A stretch of DNA of 64,000 nucleotides from Clostridium sp. LS (GTDB lineage Bacteria; Bacillota; Clostridia; Clostridiales; Clostridiaceae), in assembly GCF_002760435.1 (NCBI RefSeq), contig NZ_AUUU01000021.1:1-64000 (forward strand). The letters are read 5' to 3'. Under the pieces are notes generated by a model, which did no database searches, had not been told where the DNA came from, and was given only the letters and a program-made list of their open reading frames with translations. Below, piece by piece: positions 1 through 9,194 of this stretch. The position numbers and the translations under genes were made by a program. Each line of letters starts with the position of its first letter. Position 1 is the stretch's first letter.

Positions 1-1
1 G

Positions 2-136
2 CCTAGCCCAATTGAACAAAATAAAAAACATGTAAACTTAATTAAGCGGATTCTTAGGGATGTTTTTGACTGTGACAATGTACCAGTAAAATCTTTTGTT
101 ATAATGGCTAATCCCAAAGCAATAATAAGGAAGTAA
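2..136 (+). pseudogene. NERD-domain protein, C-terminal fragment cut by the window edge
   Basis: The frame opening at base 2 reads ..SPIEQNKKHVNLIKRIL.. and ends at TAA 134-136 after ..VIMANPKAIIRK. This resembles the 'NPI-x-QN-x-x-H-x-x-x-LK' stretch that follows the catalytic part of NERD (nuclease-related) domains; the intact NERD protein at 3054 has the corresponding [17 protein letters not shown]. The start lies outside the window, so it may be a normal 3' end rather than a relic. The call rests on this one conserved stretch. Confidence 0.5.
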
Positions 137-280
137 TATGTATCCAAAGGAATGGAAGTTGTATTGTAAAATTATTTCAAGGATATTAAAGAAGATTTTT
201 TAGAAGATTTTGTATAGTTCTTAAGAAAAATATAGAAGTTAAGAACTGGATATAAATAATTGAAATGATTAAAGACCAAG

Positions 281-420
281 TAAATTGAGAAGTGTCTTAA
301 GTGATATTTCTAATTTTTTTATCAACCAAGAACGTATGTACGTATATTTAATTTAGTTCTGGAAATAATTATAATACAGACATCTGAGTGATCAAACCTA
401 AATTTATGATATAATGAAGG
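281..420 (+). repeat. Rpn-upstream repeat, copy A (orphan: no Rpn gene follows)
   Basis: About 140 bp closely resembling the DNA directly upstream of the Rpn genes at 4071 and 13053. Shared blocks in order are AACGTATGTACGTATATT, TGGAAATAATTATAATA and CTAAATTTATGATATAAT. In the other two copies the last block runs into GAGGTAAGAxAATGGG, the Rpn start; here it runs into a different gene pair. The TATAAT-like blocks make it a likely promoter cassette. The simplest reading is that the Rpn gene once here was lost or replaced. Confidence 0.6.
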
Positions 421-484
421 TAGAAATATAGAGAGAAAAAATGATTTATTTATAAACTTATTTTAAATATAAGGATGTGAGATT

Positions 485-730
485 ATGAAATGGGAAGAAG
501 TAAGGACTATATATCCTAATAAATTTGTGCTTTTAAAAAGCTTAGAGGATCATATTGAAAATAATAAAAAGTGCATAGATGATGTAGCAGTTGTAAGAGT
601 TTTAGATGATGAAGAAGCGAGTAATTTATTAGTTAAATGTAAAGGCGATACTTTTGTGTTTCATACTTCAAAAGAGAAGTTATCAATGAATATAATACAA
701 ATGCCAATCTTAAGAGGAGCATTTAAATGA
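485..730 (+). CDS. hypothetical protein, partner of the downstream aspartic protease
   Basis: An 81-residue acidic protein (MKWEEVRTIYPNKFVLL..) with no signal peptide, membrane segment or family I recognise. A GGATGTGAG stretch lies shortly before ATG 485. The stop overlaps the start of the next gene (ATGA at 727-730), so the two are translationally coupled, and the pair probably works together, for example as antitoxin- or chaperone-like partner of the protease; that role is a guess. It is expressed from the orphan repeat promoter or from its own leader. Confidence 0.7.
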   Translation: MKWEEVRTIYPNKFVLLKSLEDHIENNKKCIDDVAVVRVLDDEEASNLLVKCKGDTFVFHTSKEKLSMNIIQMPILRGAFK

Positions 731-1107
731 AGTTAGAATATAAAAGTGGTTTGTTATTTGTTGATATGAACATTGGGTATAAAGGAAATATTGTATTACT
801 TAAAAATGTAGTTTTAGATACGGGTGCTGCACATACTATCATTAATCCAGACAGTGTATATGAATTAGGAATTAAAGCGGAAGCAGGTGATGAATTCATA
901 ACTATGTATGGTGTTGGTGGCGAGCATTATTCTTATAGAAAAAATATTAATTCAATTAGTATTGGAAGAGATTGTTTAGAAAATATAAGTATAGATTTTG
1001 GTATAATTGATGAAGAAGGATATATAAATGGTTTACTAGGACTTGATGTATTATTAAAATTAGGCGTAACTATTGATTTGAAAGAATTTAAATTATTCAG
1101 TTGTTAA
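727..1107 (+). CDS. retropepsin-like aspartic protease domain protein
   Basis: A 126-residue single-domain protein. The active-site motif is D31-T-G (VVLDTGAAHTIINPDSV), followed at the C-terminal side by GLLGLDVLLKLG, the hydrophobic-glycine block of the retropepsin fold. One DTG per chain means it would act as a homodimer. There is no signal peptide or membrane anchor, so it should be cytoplasmic. It overlaps the preceding 81-residue ORF by 4 bp. Substrate unknown. Bacterial single-domain retropepsin-like proteins are widespread but poorly characterised, so the protease activity itself is inferred from the motif. Confidence 0.75.
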   Translation: MKLEYKSGLLFVDMNIGYKGNIVLLKNVVLDTGAAHTIINPDSVYELGIKAEAGDEFITMYGVGGEHYSYRKNINSISIGRDCLENISIDFGIIDEEGYINGLLGLDVLLKLGVTIDLKEFKLFSC

Positions 1108-1110
1108 AGT

Positions 1111-1185
1111 TTGAAATTAGATAAAGAAATAGATGATACGGTAAAGCATGCTAAAGGAAATCTTGTTAAAAGTATACATCTATAA
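1111..1185 (+). pseudogene. PD-(D/E)XK (Rpn-type) transposase C-terminal remnant
   Basis: Directly after the protease stop, one frame reads ..DDTVKHAKGNLVKSIHL and stops at 1183-1185. The intact Rpn-family protein at 26092 contains the near-identical DDKVNHTKGNLVKNIH about 60 residues before its end. Only about 25 codons remain with no start, so this is debris of a second nuclease gene of the 26092 subfamily. Confidence 0.6.
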
Positions 1186-1277
1186 TATATAGCAATTAAG
1201 ATGGAGGAGTTGAAAATATCAAAAATGGCATTGCGCTATGTGGAAGGAATAGGATTTCAACAAACCAATAATGATTT

Positions 1278-2102
1278 TCACTTATATAAGCTAATAAGAT
1301 CATTCACAAATATTTCTCCATTTGTAAAATGAATTTTATTGTTGCTTAAAAATCCATCCAATGATTGAATTGTTTTTTCGATCATAGAAATTTTCCATTT
1401 TTTTCTTAAATCTTTTTTAAAACTAATATAAATTTCATTTTTTAATGGTTCATATACTATTGAACACAGAGTATTCTCCTGACTAGTTTTTCTTAAAACT
1501 TCAAAAGCTTCATTTATACCAAAGCTATGAATATTATTATCAATATATTCATGAGCACAAATATATCTATCAGCACCTATACCATATACTTTATTATAAT
1601 TTGCTTCCTTAAAATCCCCATTTGGAAAATTAGTCATTACAATAAAATCATTATGAATAGGACTTACTATATTTGTATCAATTCCTTCTTCCAGAATAAA
1701 TGCATCACCACTTTTATCAGCGATAATAGTATGTAGCCCTAAATCTGGGAATAATGGATTTCTAGGATATGAGATTACTCTTTTATTAAGAATTTCAAAA
1801 AATTCAGATGTTTTTCTTGTTTTCTTTAGCGCCTCATCAAAAATATCAAAAGCAAACCAATCATTTTCGTTACAACTTGATTTAAAACCCGGATTATATT
1901 TTACTGCTTGAGTACAGATAAAAAGACCCTCACTATTAAAACCAGCGATGTCCCTGTATATGTTATCTAATAAGCCTGAAAAGTAAAATATGTTTTTATC
2001 ATTATAACAAAAGACTTTCAGTTTTAAATCAATTTCATCAGTATCAAAATTCATACCATAAATAGTTTTTTCTTGACCGTATACTGCAAAACTTGTACAC
2101 AT
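1278..2102 (-). CDS. Ntn-hydrolase, linear amide C-N hydrolase (choloylglycine hydrolase/penicillin acylase-like)
   Basis: A 274-residue protein beginning M-C2-T-S-F. In this superfamily the Cys after the initiator Met becomes the N-terminal nucleophile. Further family marks are YGMNFD (D20) and, mid-protein, IVMTNFPNGDF, matching the Asn-containing TN segment of the active site. No signal peptide, so cytoplasmic. The start is fixed by an AGGAGG site 7-8 bases upstream and by the need for Cys2. It probably cleaves an amide bond in an acylated amino compound (bile salt, penicillin V, N-acyl amino acid); the substrate cannot be read from sequence. It stands alone, with the terminator at 2271-2300 upstream. 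Confidence 0.75.
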   Translation of the reverse strand: MCTSFAVYGQEKTIYGMNFDTDEIDLKLKVFCYNDKNIFYFSGLLDNIYRDIAGFNSEGLFICTQAVKYNPGFKSSCNENDWFAFDIFDEALKKTRKTSEFFEILNKRVISYPRNPLFPDLGLHTIIADKSGDAFILEEGIDTNIVSPIHNDFIVMTNFPNGDFKEANYNKVYGIGADRYICAHEYIDNNIHSFGINEAFEVLRKTSQENTLCSIVYEPLKNEIYISFKKDLRKKWKISMIEKTIQSLDGFLSNNKIHFTNGEIFVNDLISLYK

Positions 2103-2270
2103 TTTAGAACCTCCTTTTAATTTATAATTTTGTCATATAATATGCTTAGAGTATTTAGAGAATCATTTAGCTATTTTACCATTGGCTTCACTACTTTCTT
2201 AAACTTATATTTAAATGATATCACTGGCTACATCAATGTATCAACCTAATACATTTTTCAGAAACAAAAC

Positions 2271-2310
2271 TGCGCCATCTAGCGTTTGCTTTATGGCGCA
2301 TTTTATTTTC
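2271..2310 (+). terminator. intrinsic terminator-like hairpin
   Basis: Perfect 8-bp stem TGCGCCAT (2271-2278) / ATGGCGCA (2293-2300), followed by TTTTATTTTC on the plus strand; A-runs upstream give weaker T-runs on the minus strand. No plus-strand gene immediately precedes it, so it may be left over from a lost gene. Confidence 0.6.
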
Positions 2311-2340
2311 TTTTTTCATTCTGAAAATAATTTTCTGTAG

Positions 2341-2386
2341 AAACTTCAACACTTCGTGTCTCAGAAGCACCCCACTTGGGGGGTTA
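2341..2386 (+). repeat. short structured repeat 'ACTTCA-CTCAGAAG-CCCC-GGGG', copy 1
   Basis: AACTTCAACACTTCGTGTCT followed by CAGAAGCACCCC and GGGG. Related copies lie at 12376-12421 and 14772-14817. Each can form an ACTTC/GAAGT hairpin followed by a small CCCC/GGGG hairpin. Not coding here. Function unknown. Confidence 0.55.
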
Positions 2387-3053
2387 TGAAGGAAGAATGA
2401 CTGAACTTGCTAAGATTTAAGTCATATTTAACGAGAATAAAAAACCCAATATACTAGCATACTGGCTTTAATATGGCTAAAGTAACTTAATCAAGAGAAG
2501 GTAAAAAGATTTGGGTAAATTGAATAGTTTATATTTAATGTAACTGGGAAATTAGTTTCCGATTATTATTCTTTTTGGTTGCTATATCTTGCTAAATGTA
2601 TTGGAAAAGCATGTGAGCAAAAACTATTATATATAATATATGTAAATCATGATTATAGATAGTTAACTGTATAATTTAACTTATAAATTTGGACTGAGTA
2701 TATAATTTTATTAAATAAAGTCGTAAGTTATTAGCGTTCAAAAATTAGATGTAAAGTTTTGTTTTAGACTTAACTATCTATATTAGAACAATACAATTAC
2801 CATTGAATAAAAGTATTATGCCGATAAAATCACAGAAAAAGACTTAAGTAAATAATAATTTTTTTTAGGCCTTTTTTGTTTTTGTATTCTGACTCATTTT
2901 GCCGGTAATTTATCGCTGTGTAAAAATATGGTATAATAACTTTGGCAGAGAGAATAAAGATTAATGTATGGATTTAGAGTGGTAAACTGATTTTAATACT
3001 TAAGAAAAGCTAAGAGTCTATTAACAGTAAATCATAATAATATAGGAGGGTAT
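2387..3053. other. gene-free stretch upstream of the NERD gene
   Basis: No coding frame, tRNA or repeat that I can support. A candidate promoter for the NERD gene is TTTATC, 17-bp spacer, TATAAT at 2932-2937; the -35 is poor. The sequence just after it weakly resembles the promoter-like repeat at 14951 and 31279. Confidence 0.4.
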
Positions 3054-3812
3054 ATGGCTGCAATTATTTATTTAGTAGTGAGCTTATGGTATGTATGGGT
3101 TCTAATGATATTTCTATTTATATTTAGGTTATTTTCACCAAAAATAAAAGGGTATTTAGGAGAGAAATCTGTTTCTAATAAATTATCTAAGCTCGATCCA
3201 TCAAAATATAAAGTAATTAATAATCTAATGCTAAAGGTAGACAGTAAAACAACTCAGATAGATCATATAGTTGTATCTAACTATGGTATTTTTGTAATAG
3301 AAACCAAGAATTATAAGGGCTGGATAATTGGAAATGAAAATGATGAGTATTGGAAGCAGGTAATATATAAGAGAAAAGAAAAGCTATATAATCCTATAAA
3401 ACAAAACTATGGACATATTATGGCACTAAAAGAAGTTCTTAATGATTTTCATAACTTAAATTATATATCTATAGTAACCTTTACTATTAATGCTGATTTA
3501 AAAGTAAATACAAAAACAGATGTTACTTATACTACTAAATTGATTAAAACTATTGAAAGATACAAGGATAATTCCATCTCAGATAATGATAAGGAAGAGG
3601 TATATAATAAATTGTTATCTTTGAATGTGGATAACAAAGATAATAGAAAAACTCATGTGCAAGCTATTAACGATAATATTAAGGTAAAAGGTATTTTAAT
3701 GAATAATGATATTTGCCCTAAATGTGGAGGAAATCTAGTTAATAGAAAAGGAAAGTATGGTGAGTTTAAAGGCTGCAGCAATTTTCCTAAATGTAGATTT
3801 ATAGTGAAATAG
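3054..3812 (+). CDS. membrane-anchored NERD-domain nuclease-like protein with C-terminal zinc finger
   Basis: 252 residues. Residues 3-27 form one hydrophobic membrane segment. The NERD domain spans about 33-150, with the PD-(D/E)XK-like residues D70 (TQIDHIVV) and E83-x-K85 (VIETKNYKG). The C-terminus carries a topoisomerase-I-type zinc ribbon with C221, C224, C241 and C247 ([14 protein letters not shown]). This layout is common in Firmicutes, and a DNA-binding or DNA-processing role is inferred. The start follows AGGAGG with 5 bases spacing. An Rpn nuclease gene lies downstream, and another NERD fragment sits at the window's left edge. Confidence 0.8.
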   Translation: MAAIIYLVVSLWYVWVLMIFLFIFRLFSPKIKGYLGEKSVSNKLSKLDPSKYKVINNLMLKVDSKTTQIDHIVVSNYGIFVIETKNYKGWIIGNENDEYWKQVIYKRKEKLYNPIKQNYGHIMALKEVLNDFHNLNYISIVTFTINADLKVNTKTDVTYTTKLIKTIERYKDNSISDNDKEEVYNKLLSLNVDNKDNRKTHVQAINDNIKVKGILMNNDICPKCGGNLVNRKGKYGEFKGCSNFPKCRFIVK

Positions 3813-3920
3813 TAAAACTTGAATATCTTATATAAAAACTGGTAAAAACAAAGAAAAAATATATTGATATAGAGATAAATAAGAAAGATCGGACATGATT
3901 TGCTATGCTTATCATTATGT

Positions 3921-4070
3921 GAAATTAAAGGAGTATTTTTAATGGTACTTCTTATTTTTTATTTATCATAAAGAACGTATGTACGTATATTTTGTTTGAT
4001 ATTGGAAATAATTATAGTATAGAGAAATAAGCGCTTAAGTCTAAATTTATGATATAATTGAGGTAAGAAA
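3921..4070 (+). repeat. Rpn-upstream repeat, copy B (promoter cassette)
   Basis: Conserved ~150 bp shared with 281-420 and 12893-13052: AACGTATGTACGTATATT at about 3972, TTGGAAATAATTATAGTA, then CTAAATTTATGATATAAT running into GAGGTAAGAAA and the ATG at 4071. GAGGT is the ribosome binding site. The near-palindromic GTATGTACGTAT block could be an operator or a nuclease recognition site. Confidence 0.65.
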
Positions 4071-5087
4071 ATGGGTTATAAAAAGGCCATTAATAATATA
4101 CACGATAGGTCCTACAAGGATCTGTACTCTAATAAAGAGGTGTTTTTGAATTTGGTTAAGGAAATGTTTAAGGCATCATGGGCCAAGGATTTAAGAGAAG
4201 ATAATTTAGTTTTAGTGGATAAAGAATATATACTATCAGATTATGAAGAAAATGAAGCTGATATTGTATATAGGGCAAATATTGGTGGTAAGGAAGTTAT
4301 ATTCTATACACTTTTAGAATTTCAATCAACCATTGATTATAGAATGCCCTTAAGGTTGTTCTTCTACATTAATGAAATACTTAGAGAATATACTAAAAAC
4401 TTAACAGAAGAAGCTAAGAAAAATAGAAAAGGATTTAGAGTTCCTGCAGTAGTGCCAATAGTATTATATAACGCTACAAGAAAATGGAATGCTCCAAGAT
4501 GTTTTAAGGATATAGTGAATCAAAATGAACTATTCGGAGATAATGTAGTAAATTTTAAGTACGAATTATTTGATGTAAATCATCAGTATACTAAAGAGGA
4601 GTTAATAAATAATAATAATATTACTTCAGCTATATTCTTGTTAGATCAAAAGGTAGATCCATTAGAATTTCTAGAAAGATTAAAGGTTGTGGCATTAGAA
4701 TTCAGCAATTTGACAGATGCACAGAAAATGATTCTTAAACATTGGGTTAGAAATACAGTTGATGAAACTATAGCAGAGAATGCAGTTGAAATATTAGAAT
4801 CTAGAAAGGAAGAGGTGGAAAAGATGGTTGCGAATAATGCGTTTATGATAGAAGAAATGAAACAAAAAGTTAGAAAAGAAACTGAAAGAGAAACCCGAAA
4901 GCAGGAAAGAGAAAATATTAGATTAAAGGATATAGAAAGAGTCAAGAAATTACTTACTAAAAAATTTGGAGTTTTAAATAATAACTACAATAAAAAAATA
5001 GAAGAGCTAGGTAGTGATAATTTAAATACAATCATTGATAATATTTTAGATATCGAAAGTATAAATGATTTAGAAAAGTATTTTTAA
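4071..5087 (+). CDS. Rpn family recombination-promoting nuclease / YhgA-like putative transposase
   Basis: 338 residues, full length. It opens with HDRSYKDLYSNKEVFLNLVK, the standard Rpn/YhgA N-terminus. The PD-(D/E)XK core has D64 (EADIVY) and E83-x-Q85 (LLEFQST), then RMPLRLFFYI. Residues about 240-290 form a charged coiled coil (EEMKQKVRKETERETRKQERENIR), and the tail ends FGVLNNNYNKKIEEL..LEKYF. Rpn proteins of E. coli are DNA endonucleases that raise RecA-independent recombination; recent work also links the family to phage defence. Shares its promoter cassette and about 70-80% of its residues with the broken copy at 13053. Confidence 0.85.
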   Translation: MGYKKAINNIHDRSYKDLYSNKEVFLNLVKEMFKASWAKDLREDNLVLVDKEYILSDYEENEADIVYRANIGGKEVIFYTLLEFQSTIDYRMPLRLFFYINEILREYTKNLTEEAKKNRKGFRVPAVVPIVLYNATRKWNAPRCFKDIVNQNELFGDNVVNFKYELFDVNHQYTKEELINNNNITSAIFLLDQKVDPLEFLERLKVVALEFSNLTDAQKMILKHWVRNTVDETIAENAVEILESRKEEVEKMVANNAFMIEEMKQKVRKETERETRKQERENIRLKDIERVKKLLTKKFGVLNNNYNKKIEELGSDNLNTIIDNILDIESINDLEKYF

Positions 5088-5137
5088 AGTTAATTAATCT
5101 GAGGAATTTATTTTAATTGATAAGGTATATTTTATAA

Positions 5138-5180
5138 GCTGAGACTTTATTATAACTAGAAAGTCTCAGCTTTAATTCAA
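5138..5180 (+). terminator. stem-loop repeat, copy 1 (terminator of the Rpn gene)
   Basis: AAGCTGAGACTT ... AAGTCTCAGCTT forms a 12-bp stem, followed by TAATT. The same sequence family recurs at about 14951, 17595, 26897 and 31279, three of the five directly after Rpn-type genes. Acts plausibly as a terminator although the T-run is short. Confidence 0.6.
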
Positions 5181-5298
5181 CGATATTAAAAAAGAAGCTT
5201 AATTTATATGTTTTGAACTTAGCTAACTCATAAATGATTTAGCTAAGTTATTTATTTTGTTATCTTTTTTAGTTGCTCTTTAGATGGGTTGAAGTTTT

Positions 5299-7068
5299 TT
5301 AAGCATCCTGCTTTAGGAAGCTGTATTGAGCTGAATACAGTTTATAATAATAACCATGATTTTTAAGGAGCTCATCATGAGTACCTGACTCAACTATTTT
5401 GCCTTTAGAAAGTACAAAAATTTTATCACAATCTCTTATTGTAGAAAGTCTATGAGCTATTACTATTGAGGTCCTTCCTTTCATAAGCTTTTTTATACCT
5501 TCTTGAACTAATAATTCAGTTTCAGTATCAATATTTGCAGTTGCTTCATCTAAGATTAATATTCTTGGATCTGCAATTAAAGCTCTTGCAAAAGCTATTA
5601 ATTGTCTCTGGCCAAGGGAGAGTCTTGAACCTCTTTCATTTACATCAGTATCATATCCATTCTCTAGTTTTTCTATAAACCCATGAGCGTTAACTGCCTT
5701 TGCAGCTTGTATTACCTCTTCATCTGTAGCGTTTAATTTACCATAGCGTATATTTTCTTTAATTGAGGTTGAAAATAAAAATGAATCTTGAAGCATTATA
5801 CCCATTTGGCTTCTTAAGCTTTCAACAGTGACGTCTTTTATATCTATACCATCAATTTTTACAGAACCAAATGTAGGGTCATAAAATCTGCTAATTAAAT
5901 TAGTTATGGTTGTTTTTCCTGCACCAGTTTCACCAACTAAAGCTATTTTTTCGCCAGCTTTTAACTTAAAAGAAGTATTCTTAAGGGCCGCAATATCAGC
6001 GTTAGTATAGGAAAAAGTAACATGATCAAATTCGATATCTCCTTTAATTTGAGGGAGAGCCTTAATTGATACTTCATCTATAATATCGCTTTTCGTATCT
6101 AAAATATCAAAAATTCTTTCGCCAGCAGACATACTGGTAACAAAGGCATTATAAAATGAAGAGAGATTTATTATAGGTCTCCAAAGCATTTCAATGTACA
6201 TAAAAAATGCCATTAAAGTACCTAAGCTTAAATTTCCTTGTTTGCTTAACAAATATCCAGAGCCTAATAAAATTACCATACTTAAACCACGGAAGGCAGT
6301 CAAAAATGGCCAAAAGAAATCTTGAGTAAATACAGCAGTCATAAAACCTTTTGCATGATTTCCAATATGGCTGTCGAATTTATCTTTAGCGTAATATTTT
6401 CTGCTAAAACCTTGAATTACCTTCATTCCTGATAAAGATTCATGAGTGTATCCAATTAAAGAAGAACGATGTTCTCTAAAAATTTTCCATTTATTATCTG
6501 CCTTAATCTGAATGTAGGACATTGCAAATAATAATAAAGGCATTGTAATTAAGCAGATACCAGCAAGCATTGGATTTAATATAAGCATTAGACAAATTAC
6601 AAGGATAATAGTAAAAACATTAGGAATTAAATTTACAATACTATTATTTAATAAATTTTGAAGAGCATTTACATCTCCAACAACTCTTGAAATAATCTTT
6701 CCAACGGGCCTATTATCAAAAAAGTTAAAGCTTAAAGTTTGTATATGAGTATATAAGCTATGCCTAATATCAACTAAGATTTGATTGGTAATCTTAGACA
6801 TAGCGATAGTTCTGATTCTAGATAAAATCATTGAAAATATATTCATAAGTATTAATCCGCATCCAAGAAGAAATAAGGCCTTAACATTTTTTTCTGCAAC
6901 AAAAGTATCTATAGATATTTTCATTAAATAAGGGGTAACTGAATTACAAGCCATTACAATAAGTAAAAGTAAAATGACAATAGTAACTTTCAGCTTATAA
7001 GGTTTAACATAGGTTAATAGTCTTTTTACTATTTGAATCTTAGATGATTCATGTAAAATATCATTCAT
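5299..7068 (-). CDS. ABC multidrug exporter half-transporter, catalytically canonical subunit (BmrD/YheH-like)
   Basis: 589 residues from the start I choose. The open frame extends 26 codons further upstream, but ATG 7068 (MNDILHESSK) has GGAGGCG 8 bases before it and begins one base after the stop of the preceding gene. The N-terminal half is a six-helix transmembrane domain; the C-terminal half is an ATPase with Walker A GETGAGKTT, signature LSLGQRQL, Walker B ILILDEATANID and the switch IAHRLSTIRD. Its catalytic Glu (LDE) is intact, unlike its partner. Together they would form a heterodimeric type IV exporter of drugs or lipids in the membrane. Confidence 0.88.
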   Translation of the reverse strand: MNDILHESSKIQIVKRLLTYVKPYKLKVTIVILLLLIVMACNSVTPYLMKISIDTFVAEKNVKALFLLGCGLILMNIFSMILSRIRTIAMSKITNQILVDIRHSLYTHIQTLSFNFFDNRPVGKIISRVVGDVNALQNLLNNSIVNLIPNVFTIILVICLMLILNPMLAGICLITMPLLLFAMSYIQIKADNKWKIFREHRSSLIGYTHESLSGMKVIQGFSRKYYAKDKFDSHIGNHAKGFMTAVFTQDFFWPFLTAFRGLSMVILLGSGYLLSKQGNLSLGTLMAFFMYIEMLWRPIINLSSFYNAFVTSMSAGERIFDILDTKSDIIDEVSIKALPQIKGDIEFDHVTFSYTNADIAALKNTSFKLKAGEKIALVGETGAGKTTITNLISRFYDPTFGSVKIDGIDIKDVTVESLRSQMGIMLQDSFLFSTSIKENIRYGKLNATDEEVIQAAKAVNAHGFIEKLENGYDTDVNERGSRLSLGQRQLIAFARALIADPRILILDEATANIDTETELLVQEGIKKLMKGRTSIVIAHRLSTIRDCDKIFVLSKGKIVESGTHDELLKNHGYYYKLYSAQYSFLKQDA

Positions 7069-7069
7069 A

Positions 7070-8803
7070 TTATTTCGCCTCCAATGTAAGTGCTTCAAAA
7101 TCTTGAAATTGGTGAGAATATACACTATGATAATAACCTTTAGCATTTACTAAACTTGAATGATCACCTTTTTCTACAATTCTACCATCTTTCATAAATA
7201 GAATTATATCAGCGTCTTTTACACCAGATATCCTATGGGCAATTATAAAAGTAGTTGCTTTTTTCTTATCATTTTTTAGATTTTGAAGAACTTTAAATTC
7301 AGTTTCCATATCAAGGGCAGAAGTTGAATCGTCTAAAATTAAAATAGTTGATTTTCTTAATATCGCTCTTGATATGGCTAGTCTTTGTTTTTGTCCTCCT
7401 GATAGGCCAAGACCTCTTTCGCCAATAATGGTATCAAAGCCTTCTGGCATTTCTTTAATAAAGGAGTAAGCAGCACTATCTTTAACAGCTTTAATTAAAG
7501 CGCTTTCAGATTTATTACTTCCAAAGTCTATATTGTTTTTTATTGTATCTGAAAATAAGAAAGTATCTTGAAATACAACAGACATATTAGCTCTTAAAGT
7601 TTCCAAGTTCCAGTTCTTAACATTGACATTATCAACTAAAATTTCTCCTTTAGTCACATCGTAATACCTACCTATTAGAGAAAGCAAGGTACTTTTACCA
7701 CATCCAGTGGTACCCATTATTGCAACAGTACTTCCATGAGGAATATTTAAATTTATATCATGAAGTACTTCAACATTGTTATAGGAAAAGCTTACATTTT
7801 TAAATATAATATCTCCTTTAACTTCAGTAGGGTTATATCCATTTTCCTTAGAAGTAATTTCAGAATTTCTATCTAAAATATCAGTTATCTTACCCATAGA
7901 AGCCTTATTTTGTGAAAGTAAGTTAATAAAAAAACCTAAATTCTTTACACACCAAGAAAGATTAAAAATATAACTAGTAAATGCTACTAAACTACCAAAA
8001 CTTAAATTTCCTTGAATACATAAATAACCACCATAAACAATCATTAAAATTGGTGCAGCGTTTGTTAAAAGTTCAATTATAGGACCATAAGTACCAACTA
8101 TTTTTGCTTGCTCAACATTTAAATCAAAGAATTTTTTATTTACTTTCAAAAATTTTGATATTTCATATTTTTCACGAGCAAAAGCTTTTACAAGTCTGAT
8201 ACCAGAAATATCCTGCTGAACTATAGAGTTTATTTCGGCTGTTTGGTCACTAATTTGTGAATATACAGCCCAGAACTTCTTGTCCATAATTGTTCCAATA
8301 TAAGCAACGGGTAATAAAACAAGTAAGCAGATAATAGTTAATGTTTTATTTATGCTAAACATTATAACAACAGAAACTGAAAAAAGTATTATTGCTTCGA
8401 ATAGCAATCTCATTCCAAAGGATAGAGTGTCCCATACTACATCTACATCTTCAATAATTCTCGAAAGTAATTCACCAGTGTTATTATTATCAAAAAAAGA
8501 GAATTCAAAAGATTGTAATTTAGAATATAGATCTTGTCTCAATTTTTTACACACTATAAGAGCAAATTTATCGAACATATACTCATTTAAGTAAGAAAAT
8601 AAACCATGAATTAGTGCAACTGAAACAACAACTATTAAAAATATAATTAAATAATTATCCATATGACCAAGAATTATATTATCAATAAATATCTTTTGAA
8701 AGTAAGGATAAGAGCTATCTGCACAGATGGAAACTATCATAGCAAACATAGGCAAAAGTAATAATTTCCATTGCTTTACAATGTAATTTTTAAATAAGGT
8801 CAT
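7070..8803 (-). CDS. ABC multidrug exporter half-transporter, degenerate-site subunit (BmrC/YheI-like)
   Basis: 577 residues starting at ATG 8803 (MTLFKNYIVKQW), which has AGGAGG 8 bases upstream; nine extra in-frame codons before it are ignored. Six-helix transmembrane domain, then ATPase with Walker A GTTGCGKST (residues 364-372), signature LSGGQ (467-471) and Walker B ILILDD (about 487-492). The residue after the Walker B Asp is D492 where active ABC ATPases have Glu. That is the usual mark of the degenerate half in BmrCD/LmrCD-type heterodimers. Expression is probably governed by the leader peptide and terminator upstream (8980-9223). Confidence 0.88.
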   Translation of the reverse strand: MTLFKNYIVKQWKLLLLPMFAMIVSICADSSYPYFQKIFIDNIILGHMDNYLIIFLIVVVSVALIHGLFSYLNEYMFDKFALIVCKKLRQDLYSKLQSFEFSFFDNNNTGELLSRIIEDVDVVWDTLSFGMRLLFEAIILFSVSVVIMFSINKTLTIICLLVLLPVAYIGTIMDKKFWAVYSQISDQTAEINSIVQQDISGIRLVKAFAREKYEISKFLKVNKKFFDLNVEQAKIVGTYGPIIELLTNAAPILMIVYGGYLCIQGNLSFGSLVAFTSYIFNLSWCVKNLGFFINLLSQNKASMGKITDILDRNSEITSKENGYNPTEVKGDIIFKNVSFSYNNVEVLHDINLNIPHGSTVAIMGTTGCGKSTLLSLIGRYYDVTKGEILVDNVNVKNWNLETLRANMSVVFQDTFLFSDTIKNNIDFGSNKSESALIKAVKDSAAYSFIKEMPEGFDTIIGERGLGLSGGQKQRLAISRAILRKSTILILDDSTSALDMETEFKVLQNLKNDKKKATTFIIAHRISGVKDADIILFMKDGRIVEKGDHSSLVNAKGYYHSVYSHQFQDFEALTLEAK

Positions 8804-8979
8804 AAAATTTCCTCCTTTTTGGCATATCATTTCAATAAGCTGATGGTTTGATATACCTAGATATTGTATGATGTTTAAAATTTCAAATTTATAAAGCTTT
8901 TAATTAGGTGCATGTAAATAAATAACAAGTTTTGAGTATGCCCTAAGCTAAACAAAGCAACTTTATAAACTTTTAAACG

Positions 8980-9010
8980 CAAAAAAGACACAGCTATTCA
9001 GAGCTGTGTT
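8980..9010 (-). terminator. leader terminator (attenuator) of the ABC exporter operon
   Basis: On the minus strand, ACACAGCT (9009-9002) pairs with AGCTGTGT (8995-8988) across a 6-base loop, followed at once by CTTTTTTG. It lies 51 bases after the leader-peptide stop and about 177 bases before the first exporter start, so full-length transcription must read through it. No gene ends here, so its purpose is regulatory rather than the end of another unit. Confidence 0.8.
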
Positions 9011-9060
9011 CAACGCAAAATAATATAAAAGTTAAATGTGCTAAAAGTTAATGATAGATA

Positions 9061-9150
9061 TCACATAGCAGTTCTTTCGCGAGGTTTCACAGATGAATAA
9101 GTACATGTATTTAATTTTATAAAAGTAATAAATAATCTAAATGTATTCAT
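9061..9150 (-). CDS. 29-residue leader peptide of the ABC exporter operon
   Basis: ATG 9150 follows a strong AAGGAGG with 7 bases spacing. The peptide is MNTFRLFITFIKLN, then TCTYSSVKPRERTAM, stop TGA 9063-9061. It lies between a good promoter and an intrinsic terminator, and is too short to have a function of its own. In B. subtilis the homologous bmrCD operon is induced by ribosome-targeting antibiotics through stalling on a leader peptide (BmrB); the same mechanism is inferred here. The basic KPRER segment just before the stop is the likely stall-prone part. Leader-stop bases GCTATGTG could pair with downstream CACAT and alter folding. Confidence 0.75.
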   Translation of the reverse strand: MNTFRLFITFIKLNTCTYSSVKPRERTAM

Positions 9151-9194
9151 AGTTCAACCTCCTTAAAAAATTATTTTTTAAACATCATGTTGCA

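Noticed and set aside
8352-8594. Open frame opposite the ABC exporter gene
   Set aside because: Antisense shadow of a strongly coding gene; no ribosome site and no family resemblance. The same holds for the other frames opposite genes, for example 1527-1736, 9612-9977, 16754-17329 and 40474-40845.
5299-9010. Classic homodimeric MsbA/LmrA-type exporter pair
   Set aside because: The two halves differ, and one has Asp instead of the catalytic Glu after Walker B, so a heterodimer with one degenerate site fits better.
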